The notes below the pieces were generated by a model, which saw nothing but the letters and a program-made list of their open reading frames with translations, searched no databases and had not been told where the DNA came from. Below are positions 1-13,200 of a stretch of DNA of 64,000 nt, one piece after another. Location of the stretch: the NCBI GenBank assembly GCA_947652115.1, contig OX393562.1, positions 10,356,067-10,420,066 on the forward strand, written 5' to 3'. The stretch's first letter is position 1, and each line of letters opens with the position of its first letter. A program made the translations under genes and the position numbers. Source of the stretch: Blastomussa wellsi (lineage: Eukaryota; Cnidaria; Anthozoa; Scleractinia; Plerogyridae).

Positions 1-25
1 TGAAAAGTGTTTTTTTTCTCTGCAG

Positions 26-93
26 GAAGCTCTACATGGTCCCTGGGGCCAGGGTTAAGCACAACCAGTGACAGCCTGCCACTCACAAGAAAG
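26..93 (+). other. exon-like 68-nt module present in every monomer
   Basis: Each monomer has a pyrimidine tract ending CTCTGCAG and, 68 nt later, AAGAAAG|GTGGGT, a good match to 3' and 5' splice signals on the plus strand. One plus frame is open through the 68 nt (beginning AGC TCT ACA TGG). The coordinates give the first copy. The signals are seen directly; that they are used is only an inference, and similar motifs arise by chance in any long sequence. Confidence 0.3.
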
Positions 94-220
94 GTGGGTG
101 TGCATGCTACCTGGTGACAGGTTGGCCGTGATTGATTGATTGTTAAAGCCGGTGTTTTTGCTGGAAAATTCCCAGGCCGGCCTGTATGAGTGTGACACCG
201 TTCTCATAAATCCAGTCATA

Positions 221-472
221 ATTGATGCAAGGTTATGGGACTGGAATTGGCCTGTCCGTGGCCGATTGCACTCCGAGACGGCAAGGGCAACAGCTGGATG
301 GCAGCAGCTAGCCGGTTGCACAATTTGCTTGCAAAGTTGGCCATCAATTGATGCAAGGTTATGGGACTGGAATTGGCCTGTCCGTGGCCGATTGCACTCC
401 GAGACGGCAAGGGCAACAGCTGGATGGCAGCAGCTAGCCGGTTGCACAATTTGCTTGCAAAGTTGGCCATCA
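221..472. repeat. 126-bp internal tandem duplication inside monomer 1
   Basis: Bases 221-346 are repeated immediately at 347-472, so the first monomer in the window is 695 bp instead of 569. The copy starts at ATTGATGCAAGG and the joint falls in the related strings ccatca/gtcata. Most neighbouring monomers lack it. It looks like slippage or unequal exchange at short homology. Confidence 0.95.
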
Positions 473-695
473 TATGTCTGGATTTTTGAGAACGTGGTCA
501 ACCTTGAGCCAAAACTTTTTAGCCTGACTGCTGGCGATATCAGGCCAGCCCAGCGCTTAAAATACCGGGGGGCTTAACGTCAAAAGGGGTATCACCACAC
601 TGCCCTGGCACCTGGCTTTCAGCGCGTACCAAGTTGGGCACCAACGATGCAAACCCATGGGGGGTGGGGTGGGTAGAAAAGCTGAATTTCTAGTC

Positions 696-1261
696 TGAAA
701 AGTGTTTTTTTCTCTGCAGGAAGCTCTACATGGTCCCTGGGGCCAGGGTTAAGCACAACCAGTGACAGCCTGCCACTCACAAGAAAGGTGGGTGTGCATG
801 CTACCTGGTGACAGGTTGGCCGTGATTGATTGATTGTTAAAGCCGGTGTTTTTGCTGGAAAATTCCCAGGCCGGCCTGTGTGAGTGTGACACCGTTCTCA
901 TAAATCCAGTCATATGATGCAAGGTTATGGGACTGGAATTGGCCTGTCCGTGGCCGATTGCACTCCGAGACGGCAAGGGCAACAGCTGGATGGCAGCAGC
1001 TAGCCGGTTGCACAATTTGCTTGCAAAGTTGGCCATCATATGTCTGGATTTTTGAGAACGTGGTCAACCTTGAGCCAAAACTTTTTCGCCTGACTGCCGG
1101 CGATATCAGGCCAGCCAGGCGCTTAAAATACCGGGGGGCTTAACGTCAACAAGGGTATCACCACACTGCCCTGGCACCTGGCTTTCAGCGCGTACCAAGT
1201 TGGGCACCAACGATGCAAACCCAGGGGGGGTGGGGTGGGTAGAAAAGCTGAATTTCTAGTC
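696..1261. repeat. representative satellite monomer (566 bp)
   Basis: This complete monomer is of the common catatgatg class. It starts at TGAAAAGTG, passes the T-run and CTCTGCAG (ending 719), the donor-like AAGAAAG|GTGGGT (788), the TGAT microsatellite and the 12-bp palindrome, then the internal segment that is duplicated in monomer 1. It ends with the G-rich run (1224-1239) and GAATTTCTAGTC. 567 is three times 189, close to a nucleosome repeat, which may or may not matter. Confidence 0.9.
1224..1239 (+). other. G-quadruplex-type motif, one per monomer
   Basis: G7-T-G4-T-G3 supplies four runs of three or more G with one-base loops, the classic intramolecular G-quadruplex pattern. It recurs in nearly every monomer; a subclass has GGGGCGGTGGGG instead (for example near 10316, 14294, 15999, 23955, 25091 and 30771). 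Given that density, a replication or chromatin effect is conceivable but not shown. Confidence 0.6.
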
Positions 1262-4200
1262 TGAAAAGTGTTTTTTTTCTCTGCAGGAAGCTCTACATGG
1301 TCCCTGGGGCCAGGGTTAAGCACAACCAGTGACAGCCTGCCACTCACAAGAAAGGTGGGTGTGCATGCTACCTGGTGACAGGTTGGCCGTGATTGATTGA
1401 TTGTTAAAGCCGGTGTTTTTGCTGGAAAATTCCCAGGCCGGCCTGTGTGAGTGTGACACCGTTCTCATAAATCCAGTCATAATTGATGGAAGGTTATGGG
1501 ACTGGAATTGGCCTGTCCGTGGCCGATTGCACTCCGAGACGGCAAGGGCAACAGCTGGATGGCAGCAGCTAGCCGGTTGCACAATTTGCTTGCAAAGTTG
1601 GCCATCATATGTCTGGATTTTTGAGAACGTGGTCAACCTTGAGCCAAAACTTTTTCGCCTGACTGCCGGCGATATCAGGCCAGCCCAGCGCTTAAAATAC
1701 CGGGGGGCTTAACGTCAACAAGGGTATCACCACACTGCCCTGGCACCTGGCTTTCAGCGCGTACCAAGTTGGGCACCAACGATGCAAACCCAGGGGGGGT
1801 GGGGTGGGTAGAAAAGCTGAATTTCTAGTCTGAAAAGTGTTTTTTTTCTCTGCAGGAAGCTCTACATGGTCCCTGGGGCCAGGGTTAAGCACAACCAGTG
1901 ACAGCCTGCCACTCACAAGAAAGGTGGGTGTGCATGCTACCTGGTGACAGGTTGGCCGTGATTGATTGATTGTTAAAGCCGGTGTTTTTGCTGGAAAATT
2001 CCCAGGCCGGCCTGTGTGAGTGTGACACCGTTCTCATAAATCCAGTCATATGATGCAAGGTTATGGGACTGGAATTGGCCTGTTCGTGGCCGATTGCACT
2101 CCGAGACGGCAAGGGCAACAGCTGGATGGCAGCAGCTAGCCGGTTGCACAATTTGCTTGCAAAGTTGGCCATCATATGTCTGGATTTTTGAGAACGTGGT
2201 CAACCTTGAGCCAAAACTTTTTCGCCTGACTGCCGGCGATATCAGGCCAGCCCAGCGCTTAAAATACCGGGGGGCTTAACGTCAACAAGGGTATCACCAC
2301 ACTGCCCTGGCACCTGGCTTTCAGCGCGTACCAAGTTGGGCACCAACGATGCAAACCCAGGGGGGGTGGGGTGGGTAGAAAAGCTGAATTTCTAGTCTGA
2401 AAAGTGTTTTTTTTCTCTGCAGGAAGCTCTACATGGTCCCTGGGGCCAGGGTTAAGCACAACCAGTGACAGCCTGCCACTCACAAGAAAGGTGGGTGTGC
2501 ATGCTACCTGGTGACAGGTTGGCCGTGATTGATTGATTGTTAAAGCCGGTGTTTTTGCTGGAAAATTCCCAGGCCGGCCTGTGTGAGTGTGACACCGTTC
2601 TCATAAATCCAGTCATATGATGCAAGGTTATGGGACTGGAATTGGCCTGTCCGTGGCCGATTGCACTCCGAGACGGCAAGGGCAACAGCTGGATGGCAGC
2701 AGCTAGCCGGTTGCACAATTTGCTTGCAAAGTTGGCCATCATATGTCTGGATTTTTGAGAACGTGGTCAACCTTGAGCCAAAACTTTTTCGCCTGACTGC
2801 CGGCGATATCAGGCCAGCCCAGCGCTTAAAATACCGGGGTCTTAACGTCAACAAGGGTATCACCACACTGCCCTGGCACCTGGCTTTCAGCGCGTACCAA
2901 GTTGGGCACCAACGATGCAAACCCAGGGGGGGTGGGGTGGGTAGAAAAGCTGAATTTCTAGTCTGAAAAGTGTTTTTTTTCTCTGCAGGAAGCTCTACAT
3001 GGTCCCTGGGGCCAGGGTTAAGCACAACCAGTGACAGCCTGCCACTCACAAGAAAGGTGGGTGTGCATGGTACCTGGTGACAGGTTGGCCGTGATTGATT
3101 GATTGTTAAAGCCGGTGTTTTTGCTGGAAAATTCCCAGGCCGGCCTGTGTGAGTGTGACACCGTTCTCATAAATCCAGTCATATGATGCAAGGTTATGGG
3201 ACTGGAATTGGCCTGTCCGTGGCCGATTGCACTCCGAGACGGCAAGGGCAACAGCTGGATGGCAGCAGCTAGCCGGTTGCACAATTTGCTTGCAAAGTTG
3301 GCCATCATATGTCTGGATTTTTGAGAACGTGGTCAACCTTGAGCCAAAACTTTTTCGCCTGACTGCCGGCGATATCAGGCCAGCCCAGCGCTTAAAATAC
3401 CGGGGGGCTTAACGTCAACAAGGGTATCACCACACTGCCCTGGCACCTGGCTTTCAGCGCGTACCAAGTTGGGCACCAACGATGCAAACCCAGGGGGGGT
3501 GGGGTGGGTAGAAAAGCTGAATTTCTAGTCTGAAAAGTGTTTTTTTTCTCTGCAGGAAGCTCTACATGGTCCCTGGGGCCAGGGTTAAGCACAACCAGTG
3601 ACAGCCTGCCACTCACAAGAAAGGTGGGTGTGCATGCTACCTGGTGACAGGTTGGCCGTGATTGATTGATTGTTAAAGCCGGTGTTTTTGCTGGAAAATT
3701 CCCAGGCCGGCCTGTGTGAGTGTGACACCGTTCTCATAAATAAAGTCATAATTGATGCAAGGTTATGGGACTGGAATTGGCCTGTCCGTGGCCGATTGCA
3801 CTCCGAGACGGCAAGGGCAACAGCTGGATGGCAGCAGCTAGCCGGTTGCACAATTTGCTTGCAAAGTTGGCCATCATATGTCTGGATTTTTGAGAACGTG
3901 GTCAACCTTGAGCCAAAACTTTTTCGCCTGACTGCCGGCGATATCAGGCCAGCCCAGCGCTTAAAATACCGGGGGGCTTAACGTCAACAAGGGTATCACC
4001 ACACTGCCCTGGCACCTGGCTTTCAGCGCGTACCAAGTTGGGCACCAACGATGCAAACCCAGGGGGGGTGGGGTGGGTAGAAAAGCTGAATTTCTAGTCT
4101 GAAAAGTGTTTTTTTCTCTGCAGGAAGCTCTACATGGTCCCTGGGGCCAGGGTTAAGCACAACCAGTGACAGCCTGCCACTCACAAGAAAGGTGGGTGTG

Positions 4201-7200
4201 CATGCTACCTGGTGACAGGTTGGCCGTGATTGATTGATTGTTAAAGCCGGTGTTTTTGCTGGAAAATTCCCAGGCCGGCCTGTGTGAGTGTGACACCGTT
4301 CTCATAAATCCAGTCATATGATGCAAGGTTATGGGACTGGAATTGGCCTGTCCGTGGCCGATTGCACTCCGAGACGGCAAGGGCAACAGCTGGATGGCAG
4401 CAGCTAGCCGGTTGCACAATTTGCTTGCAAAGTTCGCCATCATATGTCTGGATTTTTGAGAACGTGGTCAACCTTGAGCCAAAACTTTTTCGCCTGACTG
4501 CCGGCGATCTCAGGCCAGCCCAGCGCTTAAAATACCGGGGGGCTTAACGTCAACAAGGGTATCACCACACTGCCCTGGCACCTGGCTTTCAGCGCGTACC
4601 AAGTTGGGCACCAACGATGCAAACCCAGGGGGGGTGGGGTGGGTAGAAAAGCTGAATTTCTAGTCTGAAAAGTGTTTTTTTTCTCTGCAGGAAGCTCTAC
4701 ATGGTCCCTGGGTCCAGGGTTAAGCACAACCAGTGACAGCCTGCCACTCGCAAGAAAGGTGGGTGTGCATGCTACCTGGTGACAGGTTGGCCGTGATTGA
4801 TTGATTGTTAAAGCCGGTGTTTTTGCTGGAAAATTCCCAGGCCGGCCTGTGTAAGTGTGACACCGTTCTCATAAATCCAGTCATATGATGCAAGGTTATG
4901 GGACTGGAATTGGCCTGTCCGTGGCCGATTGCACTCCGAGACGGCAAGGGCAACAGCTGGATGGCAGCAGCTAGCCGGTTGCACAATTTGCTTGCAAAGT
5001 TGGCCATCATATGTCTGGATTTTTGAGAACGTGGTCAACCTTGAGCCAAAACTTTTTCGCCTGACTGCCGGCGATCTCAGGCCAGCCCAGCGCTTAAAAT
5101 ACCGGGGGGGCTTAACGTCAACAAGGGTATCACCACACTGCCCTGGCACCTGGCTTTCAGCGCGTACCAAGTTGGGCACCAACGATGCAAACCCAGGGGG
5201 GGTGGGGTGGGTAGAAAAGCTGAATTTCTAGTCTGAAAAGTGTTTTTTTTCTCTGCAGGAAGCTCTACATGGTCCCTGGGGCCAGGGTTAAGCACAACCA
5301 GTGACAGCCTGCCACTCGCAAGAAAGGTGGGTGTGCATGCTACCTGGTGACAGGTTGGCCGTGATTGATTGATTGTTAAAGCCGGTGTTTTTGCTGGAAA
5401 ATTCCTTGGCCGGCCTGTGTAAGTGTGACACCGTTCTCATAAATCCAGTCATAATTGATGCAAGGTTATGGGACTGGAATTGGCCTGTCCGTGGCTGATT
5501 GCACTCCGAGACGGCAAGGGCAACAGCTGGATGGCAGCAGCTAGCCGGTTGCACAATTTGCTTGCAAAGTTGGCGATCATATGTCTGGATTTTTGAGAAC
5601 GTGGTCAACCTTGAGCCAAAACTTTTTCGCCTGACTGCCGGCGATATCAGGCCAGCCCAGCGCTTAAAATACCGGGGGGCTTAACGTCAACAAGGGTATC
5701 ACCACACTGCCCTGGCACCTGGCTTTCAGCGCGTACCAAGTTGGGCACTAACGATGCAAACCCAGGGGGGGTGGGGTGGGTAGAAAAGCTGAATTTCTAG
5801 TCTGAAAAGTGTTTTTTTTCTCTGCAGGAAGCTCTACATGGTCCCTGGGGCCAGGGTTAAGCACAACCAGTGACAGCCTGCCACTCACAAGAAAGGTGGG
5901 TGTGCATGCTACCTGGTGACAGGTTGGCCGTGATTGATTGATTGTTAAAGCCGGTGTTTTTGCTGGAAAATTCCCAGGCCGGCCTGTGTGAGTGTGACAC
6001 CGTTCTCATAAATCCAGTCATAATTGATGCAAGGTTATGGGACTCGAATTGGCCTGTCCGTGGCTGATTGCACTCCGAGACGGCAAGGGCAACAGCTTGA
6101 TGGCAGCAGCTAGCCGGTTGCACAATTTGCTTGCAAAGTTGGCCATCATATGTCTGGATTTTTGAGAACGTGGTCAACCTTGAGCCAAAACTTTTTCGCC
6201 TGACTGCCGGCGATATCAGGCCAGCCCAGCGCTTAAAATACCGGGGGGCTTAACGTGAACAAGGGTATCACCACACTGCCCTGGCACCTGGCTTTCAGCG
6301 CGTACCAAGTTGGGCACCAACGATGCAAACCCAGGGGGGGTGGGGTGGGTAGAAAAGCTGAATTTCTAGTCTGAAAAGTGTTTTTTTTCTCTGCAGGAAG
6401 CTCTACATGGTCCCTGGGGCCAGGGTTAAGCACAACCAGTGACAGCCTGCCACTCACAAGAAAGGTGGGTGTGCATGCTACCTGGTGACAGGTTGGCCGT
6501 GATTGATTGATTGTTAAAGCCGGTGTTTTTGCTGGAAAATTCCCAGGCCGGCCTGTGTGAGTGTGACACCGTTCTCATAAATCCAGTCATAATTGATGCA
6601 AGGTTATGGGACTGGAATTGGCCTGTCCGTGGCCGATTGCACTCCGAGACGGCAAGGGCAACAGCTTCATGGCAGCAGCTAGCCGGTTGCACAATTTGCT
6701 TGCAAAGTTGGCCATCATATGTCTGGATTTTTGAGAACGTGGTCAACCTTGAGCCAAAACTTTTTCGCCTGACTGCCGGCGATATCAGGCCAGCCCAGCG
6801 CTTAAAATACCGGGGGGCTTAACGTCAACAAGGGTATCACCACACTGCCCTGGCACCTGGCTTTCAGCGCGTACCAAGTTGGGCACCAACAATGCAAACC
6901 CAGGGGGGGTGGGGTGGGTAGAAAAGCTGAATTTCTAGTCTGAAAAGTGTTTTTTTTTTCTCTGCAGGAAGCTCTACATGATCCCTGGGGCCAGGGTTGA
7001 GCACAACCAGTGACAGCCTGCCACTCACAAGAAAGGTGGGTGTGCATGCTACCTGGTGACAGGTTGGCCGTGATTGATTGATTGTTAAAGCCGGTGTTTT
7101 TGCTGGAAAATTCCCAGGCCGGCCTGTGTGAGTGTGACACCGTTCTCATAAATCCAGTCATAATTGATGCAAGGTTATGGGACTGGAATTGGCCTGTCCG

Positions 7201-10200
7201 TGGCCGATTGCACTCCGAGACGGCAAGGGCAACAGCTTGATGGCAGCAGCTAGCCGGTTGCACAATTTGCTTGCAAAGTTGGCCATCATATGTCTGGATT
7301 TTTGAGAACGTGGTCAACCTTGAGCCAAAACTTTTTCGCCTGACTGCCGGCGATATCAGGCCAGCCCAGCGCTTAAAATACCGGGGGGCTTAACGTCAAC
7401 AAGGGTATCACCACACTGCCCTGGCACCTGGCTTTCAGCGCGTACCAAGTTGGGCACCAACGATGCAAACCCAGGGGGGTGGGGTGGGTAGAAAAGCCTA
7501 ATTTCTAGTCTGAAAAGTGTTTTTTTTCTCTGCAGGAAGCTCTACATGGTCCCTGGGGCCAGGGTTAAGCACAACCAGTGACAGCCTGCCACTCACAAGA
7601 AAGGTGGGTGTGCATGCTACCTGGTGACAGGTTGGCCGTGATTGATTGATTGTTAAAGCTGGTGTTTTTGCTGGAAAATTCCCAGGCCGGCCTGTGTGAG
7701 TGTGACACCGTTCTCATAAATCCAGTCATAATTGATGCAAGGTTATGGGACTGGAATTGGCCTGTCCGTGGCCGATTGCACTCCGAGACGGCAAGGGCAA
7801 CAGCTTGATGGCAGCAGCTAGCCGGTTGCACAATTTGCTTGCAAAGTTGGCCATCATATGTCTGGATTTTTGAGAACGTGGTCAACCTTGAGCCAAAACT
7901 TTTTCGCCTGACTGCCGGCGATATCAGGCCAGCCCAGCGCTTAAAATACCGGGGGGGCTTAACGTCAACAAGGGTATCACCACACTGCCCTGGCACCTGG
8001 CTTTCAGCGCGTACCAAGTTGGGCACCAACGATGCAAACCCAGGGGGGGTGGGGTGGGTAGAAAAGCTGAATTTCTAGTCTGAAAAGTGTTTTTTTTCTC
8101 TGCAGGAAGCTCTACATGGTCCCTGGGGCCAGGGTTAAGCACAACCAGTGACAGCCAGCCACTCACAAGAAAGGTGGGTGTGCATGCTACCTGGTGACAG
8201 GTTGGCCGTGATTGATTGATTGTTAAAGCCGGTGTTTTTGCTGGAAAATTCCCAGGCCGGCCTGTGTGAGTGTGACACCGTTCTCATAAATCCAGTCATA
8301 TGATGCAAGGTTATGGGACTGGAATTGGCCTGTTCGTGGCCGATTGCACTCCGAGACGGCAAGGGCAACAGCTGGATGGCAGCAGCTAGCCGGTTGCACA
8401 ATTTGCTTGCAAGGTTGGCCATCATATGTCTGGATTTTTGAGAACGTGGTCAACCTTGAGCCAAAACTTTTTCGCCTGACTGCCGGCGATATCAGGCCAG
8501 CCCAGCGCTTAAAATACCGGGGGGCTTAACGTCAACAAGGGTATCACCACACTGCCCTGGCACCTGGCTTTCAGCGCGTACCAAGTTGGGCACCAACGAT
8601 GCAAACCCAGGGGGGGTGGGGTGGGTAGAAAAGCTGAATTTCTAGTCTGAAAAGTGTTTTTTTTCTCTGCAGGAAGCTCTACATGGTCCCTGGGGCCAGG
8701 GTTAAGCACAACCAGTGACAGCCAGCCACTCACAAGAAAGGTGGGTGTGCATGCTACCTGGTGACAGGTTGGCCGTGATTGATTGATTGTTAAAGCCGGT
8801 GTTTTTGCTGGAAAATTCCCAGGCCGGCCTGTGTGAGTGTGACACCGTTCTCATAAATCCAGTCATATGATGCAAGGTTATGGGACTGGAATTGGCCTGT
8901 CCGTGGCCGATTGCACTCCGAGACGGCAAGGGCAACAGCTGGATGGCAGCAGCTAGCCGGTTGCACAATTTGCTTGCAAAGTTGGCCATCATATGTCTGG
9001 ATTTTTGAGAACGTGGTCAACCTTGAGCCAAAACTTTTTCGCCTGACTGCCGGCGATATCAGGCCAGCCCAGCGCTTAAAATACCGGGGGGCTTAACGTC
9101 AACAAGGGTATCACCACACTGCCCTGGCACCTGGCTTTCAGCGCGTACCAAGTTGGGCACCAACGATGCAAACCCAGGGGGGGTGGGGTGGGTAGAAAAG
9201 CTGAATTTCTAGTCTGAAAAGTGTTTTTTTTCTCTGCAAGAAGCTCTACATGGTCCCTGGGGCCAGGGTTAAGCACAACCAGTGACAGCCTGCCACTCAC
9301 AAGAAAGGTGGGTGTGCATGCTACCTGGTGACAGGTTGGCCGTGATTGATTGATTGTTAAAGCCGGTGTTTTTGCTGGAAAATTCCCAGGCCGGCCTGTG
9401 TGAGTGTGACACCGTTCTCATAACTCCAGTCATAATTGATGCAAGGTTATGGGACTGGAATTGGCCTGTCCGTGGCCGATTGCACTCCGAGACGGCAAGG
9501 GCAACAGCTGGATGGCAGCAGCTAGCCGGTTGCACAATTTGCTTGCAAAGTTGGCCATCATATGTCTGGATTTTTGAGAACGTGGTCAACCTTGAGCCAA
9601 AACTTTTTCGCCTGACTGCCGGCGATATCAGGCCAGCCCAGCGCTTAAAATACCGGGGGGCTTAACGTCAACAAGGGTATCACCACACTGCCCTGGCACC
9701 TGGCTTTCAGCGCGTACCAAGTTGGGCACCAACGATGCAAACCCAGGGGGGGGTGGGGTGGGTAGAAAAGCTGAATTTCTAGTCTGAAAAGTGTTTTTTT
9801 TCTCTGCAGGAAGCTCTACATGGTCCCTGGGGCCAGGGTTAAGCACAACCAGTGACAGCCTGCCACTCACAAGAAAGGTGGGTGTGCATGCTACCTGTTG
9901 ACAGGTTGGCCGTGATTGATTGATTGTTAAAGCCGGTGTTTTTGCTGGAAAATTCCCAGGCCGGCCTGTGTGAGTGTGACACCGTTCTCATAAATCCAGT
10001 CATATGATGCAAGGTTATGGGACTGGAATTGGCCTGTCCGTGGCCGATTGCACTCCGAGACGGCAAGGGCAACAGCTGGATGGCAGCAGCTAGCCGGTTG
10101 CACAATTTGCTTGCAAAGTTGGCCATCATATGTCTGGATTTTTGAGAACGTGGTCAACCTTGAGCCAAAACTTTTTCGCCTGACTGCCGGCGATATCAGG

Positions 10201-13200
10201 CCAGCCCAGCGCTTAAAATACCGGGGGGCTTAACGTCAACAAGGGTATCACCACACTGCCCTGGCACCTGGCTTTCAGCGCGTACCAAGTTGGGCACCAA
10301 CGATGCAAACCCAGGGGCGGTGGGGTGGGTAGAAAAGCTGAATTTCTAGTCTGAAAAGTGTTTCTTTTCTCTGTAGGAAGCTCTACATGGTCCCTGGGGC
10401 CAGGGTTAAGCACAACCAGTGACAGCCTGCCACTCACAAGAAAGGTGGGTGTGCATGCTACCTGGTGACAGGTTGGCCGTGATTGATTGATTGTTAAAGC
10501 CGGTGTTTTTGCTGGAAAATTCCCAGGCCGGCCTGTGTGAGTGTGACACCGTTCTCATAAATCCAGTCATAATTGATGCAAGGTTATGGGACTGGAATTG
10601 GCCTGTCCGTGGCCGATTGCACTTCGAGCCGGCAAGGGCAACAGCTGGATGGCAGCAGCTAGCCGGTTGCACAATTTGCTTGCAAAGTTGGCCATCATAT
10701 GTCTGGATTTTTGAGAACGTGGTCAACCTTGAGCCAAAACTTTTTCGCCTGACTGCCGGCGATATCAGGCCAGCCCAGCGCTTAAAATACCGGGGGGCTT
10801 AACGTCAACAAGGGAATCACCACACTGCCCTGGCACCTGGCTTTCAGCGCGTACCAAGTTGGGCACCAACGATGCAAACCCAGGGGGGGGTGGGGTGGGT
10901 AGAAAAGCTGAATTTCTAGTCTGAAAAGTGTTTTTTTTTTCTCTGCAGGAAGCTCTACATGGTCCCTGGGGCCAGGGTTAAGCACAACCAGTGACAGCCT
11001 GCCACTCACAAGAAAGGTGGGTGTGCATGCTACCTGGTGACAGGTTGGCCGTGATTGATTGATTGTTAAAGCCGGTGTTTTTGCTGGAAAATTCCCAGGC
11101 CGGCCTGTGTGAGTGTGACACCGTTCTCATAAATCCAGTCATATGATGCAAGGTTATGGGACTGGAATTGGCCTGTCCGTGGCCGATTGCACTCCGAGAC
11201 GGCAAGGGCAACAGCTGGATGGCAGCAGCTAGCCGGTTGCACAATTTGCTTGAAAAGTTGGCCATCATATGTCTGGATTTTTGAGAACGTGGTCAACCTT
11301 GAGCCAAAACTTTTTCGCCTGACTGCCGGCGATATCAGGCCAGCCCAGCGCTTAAAATACCGGGGGGCTTAACGTCAACAAGGGTATCACCACACTGCCC
11401 TGGCACCTGGCTTTCAGCGCGTACCAAGTTGGGCACCAACGATGCAAACCCAGGGGGGGTGGGGTGGGTAGAAAAGCTGAATTTCTAGTCTGAAAAGTGT
11501 TTTTTTTCTCTGCAGGAAGCTCTACATGGTCCCTGGGGCCAGGGTTAAGCACAACCAGTGACAGCCTGCCACTCACAAGAAAGGTGGGTGTGCATGCTAC
11601 CTGGTGACAGGTTGGCCGTGATTGATTGATTGTTAAAGCCGGTGTTTTTGCTGGAAAATTCCCAGGCCGGCCTGTGTGAGTGTGACACCGTTCTCATAAA
11701 TCCAGTCATAATTGATGCAAGGTTATGGGACTGGAATTGGCCTGTCCGTGGCCGATTGCACTTCGAGCCGGCAAGGGCAACAGCTGGATGGCAGCAGCTA
11801 GCCGGTTGCACAATTTGCTTGCAAAGTTGGCCATCATATGTCTGGATTTTTGAGAACGTGGTCAACCTTGAGCCAAAACTTTTTCGCCTGACTGCCGGCG
11901 ATCTCAGGCCAGCCCAGCGCTTAAAATACCGGGGGGCTTAACGTCAACAAGGGTATCACCACACTGCCCTGGCACCTGGCTTTCAGCGCGTACCAAGTTG
12001 GGCACCAACGATGCAAACCCAGGGGGGGTGGGGTGGGTAGAAAAGCTGAATTTCTAGTCTGAAAAGTGTTTTTTTTCTCTGCAGGAAGCTCTACATGGTC
12101 CCTGGGTCCAGGGTTAAGCACAACCAGTGACAGCCTGCCACGCGCAAGAAAGGTGGGTGTGCATGCTACCTGGTGACAGGTTGGCCGTGATTGATTGATT
12201 GTTAAAGCCGGTGTTTTTGCTGGAAAATTCCCAGGCCGGCCTGTGTGAGTGTGACACCGTTCTCATAAATCCAGTCATATGATGCAAGGTTATGGGACTG
12301 GAATTGGCCTGTCCGTGGCCGATTGCACTCCGAGACGGCAAGGGCAACAGCTGGATGGCAGCAGCTAGCCGGTTGCACAATTTGCTTGCAAAGTTGGCGA
12401 TCATATGTCTGGATTTTTGAGAACGTGGTCAACCTTGAGCCAAAACTTTTTCGCCTGACTGCAGGCGATATCAGGCCAGCCCAGCGCTTAAAATACCGGG
12501 GGGCTTAACGTCAACAAGGGTATCACCACACTGCCCTGGCACCTGGCTTTCAGCGCGTACCAAGTTGGGCACCAACGATGCAAACCCAGGGGGGGTGGGG
12601 TGGGTAGAAAAGCTGAATTTCTAGTCTGAAAAGTGTTTTTTTTTCTCTGCAGGAAGCTCTACATGGTCCCTGGGGCCAGGGTTAAGCACAACCAGTGACA
12701 GCCTGCCACTCACAAGAAAGGTGGGTGTGCATGCTACCTGGTGACAGGTTGGCCGTGATTGATTGATTGTTAAAGCCGGTGTTTTTGCTGGAAAATTCCC
12801 AGGCCGGCCTGTGTGAGTGTGACACCGTTCTCATAAATCCAGTCATATGATGCAAGGTTATGGGACTGGAATTGGCCTGTCCGTGGCCGATTGCACTCCG
12901 AGACGGCAAGGGCAACAGCTGGATGGCAGCAGCTAGCCGGTTGCACAATTTGCTTGAAAAGTTGGCCATCATATGTCTGGATTTTTGAGAACGTGGTCAA
13001 CCTTGAGCCAAAACTTTTTCGCCTGACTGCCGGCGATATCAGGCCAGCCCAGCGCTTAAAATACCGGGGGGCTTAACGTCAACAAGGGTATCACCACACT
13101 GCCCTGGCACCTGGCTTTCAGCGCGTACCAAGTTGGGCACCAACGATGCAAACCCAGGGGGGGTGGGGTGGGTAGAAAAGCTGAATTTCTAGTCTGAAAA

